This document shows positions 11,482 through 11,768 of a DNA stretch of 11,768 bases, piece by piece; position 1 is the first letter of the stretch, and each line of letters begins with the position of its first letter. This stretch comes from Muribaculaceae bacterium (GTDB taxonomy: Bacteria; Bacteroidota; Bacteroidia; Bacteroidales; Muribaculaceae): contig VSPO01000108.1 in assembly GCA_009775375.1 (NCBI GenBank), forward strand, positions 1 to 11,768, in the 5' to 3' direction. Under the pieces are notes generated by a model. That model did no database searches and had not been told where the DNA came from. It saw only the letters and a list, made by a program, of their open reading frames with translations. The translations under genes were made by a program, and so were the position numbers.

Positions 11482-11768
11482 ATGAATACATCAGATCAAA
11501 TCAACGACCTCCAACAGAAAAGCATGGAGGCCGCTACAAAAGCGAAAATCGATTCCGAGATTGCCAAGGAGGCCGTAAAACAGGAATCGGCCAACCTCTC
11601 TGACGCCGCCCATGCAAAGGCCGCTGAAATCAGCGACAAGGCCACGGAAAAAGTCATGGACCTCAACGACAAGGTCACTGACAAATATAATGATCTCAAG
11701 GACCAGGCAGCCGACAAATTCAGCGATCTCAAGGACCAGGCAGCCGACAAATTCGGCGATCTCAAGGA
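11482..11768 (+). CDS. Partial gene: charged helical 11-residue-repeat (LEA-like) protein
   Basis: The frame opens at ATG 11482 (preceded by AT-rich AAAACAAAAGAATT, as is common before Bacteroidetes starts) and runs off the window after 95 codons with no stop. The product is hydrophilic and rich in Ala, Lys, Asp and Glu, with no signal peptide or membrane segment in the visible part. From residue 60 it becomes an 11-residue repeat: DLNDKVTDKYN, DLKDQAADKFS, DLKDQAADKFG, DLK... Such 11-mers form amphipathic helices and are seen in group 3 late-embryogenesis-abundant proteins, which are linked to desiccation or osmotic stress, and in some coiled-coil proteins. The assignment is by pattern only. 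No partner gene is visible; it is divergent from the HEPN/MNT operon. Confidence 0.75.
   Translation, partial: MNTSDQINDLQQKSMEAATKAKIDSEIAKEAVKQESANLSDAAHAKAAEISDKATEKVMDLNDKVTDKYNDLKDQAADKFSDLKDQAADKFGDLK
11659..11768 (+). repeat. 33-bp tandem repeat within the LEA-like gene
   Basis: Units 11692-11724 and 11725-11757 differ at a single base (AGC against GGC in the last codon), and a third copy begins at 11758 and is cut by the window end. A more diverged copy precedes them at 11659-11691. Near-identity at the DNA level points to recent duplication, so the repeat number probably varies between strains. Confidence 0.85.

Noticed and set aside
11496..11765. A minus-strand 89-codon frame rich in Leu, Ser and Arg at the window end.
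   Set aside because: It is the shadow of the repeated plus-strand gene starting at 11482, whose amino-acid repeats and start context are far more protein-like.

Overview
The window reads as a chromosomal segment from an order Bacteroidales bacterium. The evidence is the repeated use of the Bacteroidales primary-sigma promoter pattern (TTTG, about 19 bases, then TAnnTTTG), the absence of obvious Shine-Dalgarno sites with AT-rich stretches before start codons, and protein sequences typical of the group (YbeY, Apt, UvrC, HigA and DUF4143 ATPase types). The family cannot be fixed from sequence alone; a gut Muribaculaceae-like genome is a guess.

Bases 1-421 hold a small RNA unit on the minus strand: a consensus promoter, the signal recognition particle RNA, tRNA-Thr(UGU) four bases later, and an intrinsic terminator at the window edge. 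Bases 422-8281 are housekeeping genes, all on the minus strand. In transcription order they are ybeY (ribosome maturation/rRNA processing), mnmG (tRNA wobble-uridine modification), apt (adenine salvage), uvrC (nucleotide excision repair) and rnr (RNase R). A near-consensus ParB-binding site (parS) lies between mnmG and apt. The UvrC frame carries an unusual N-terminal extension of about 105 residues.

Bases 8282-8874 are a long intergenic region with a degenerate 9-bp tandem array, a strong hairpin and two opposed promoter-like boxes. From 8829 on, the DNA becomes an accessory region. A HigB-type toxin gene has decayed to about 30 recognisable codons with a nonsense codon, but its promoter and its HigA-type antitoxin gene remain intact. 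The antitoxin gene converges on a DUF4143-type AAA ATPase gene. Upstream of the ATPase is a 27-bp perfect inverted repeat plus an extra related palindrome. Next comes a HEPN/MNT toxin-antitoxin pair in which the HEPN toxin frame is broken by a single TAG while the MNT gene and a consensus promoter are intact. Thus two neighbouring toxin-antitoxin loci have both lost the toxin and kept the antitoxin. The window ends inside a plus-strand gene for a charged, helical, 11-residue-repeat (LEA-like) protein.
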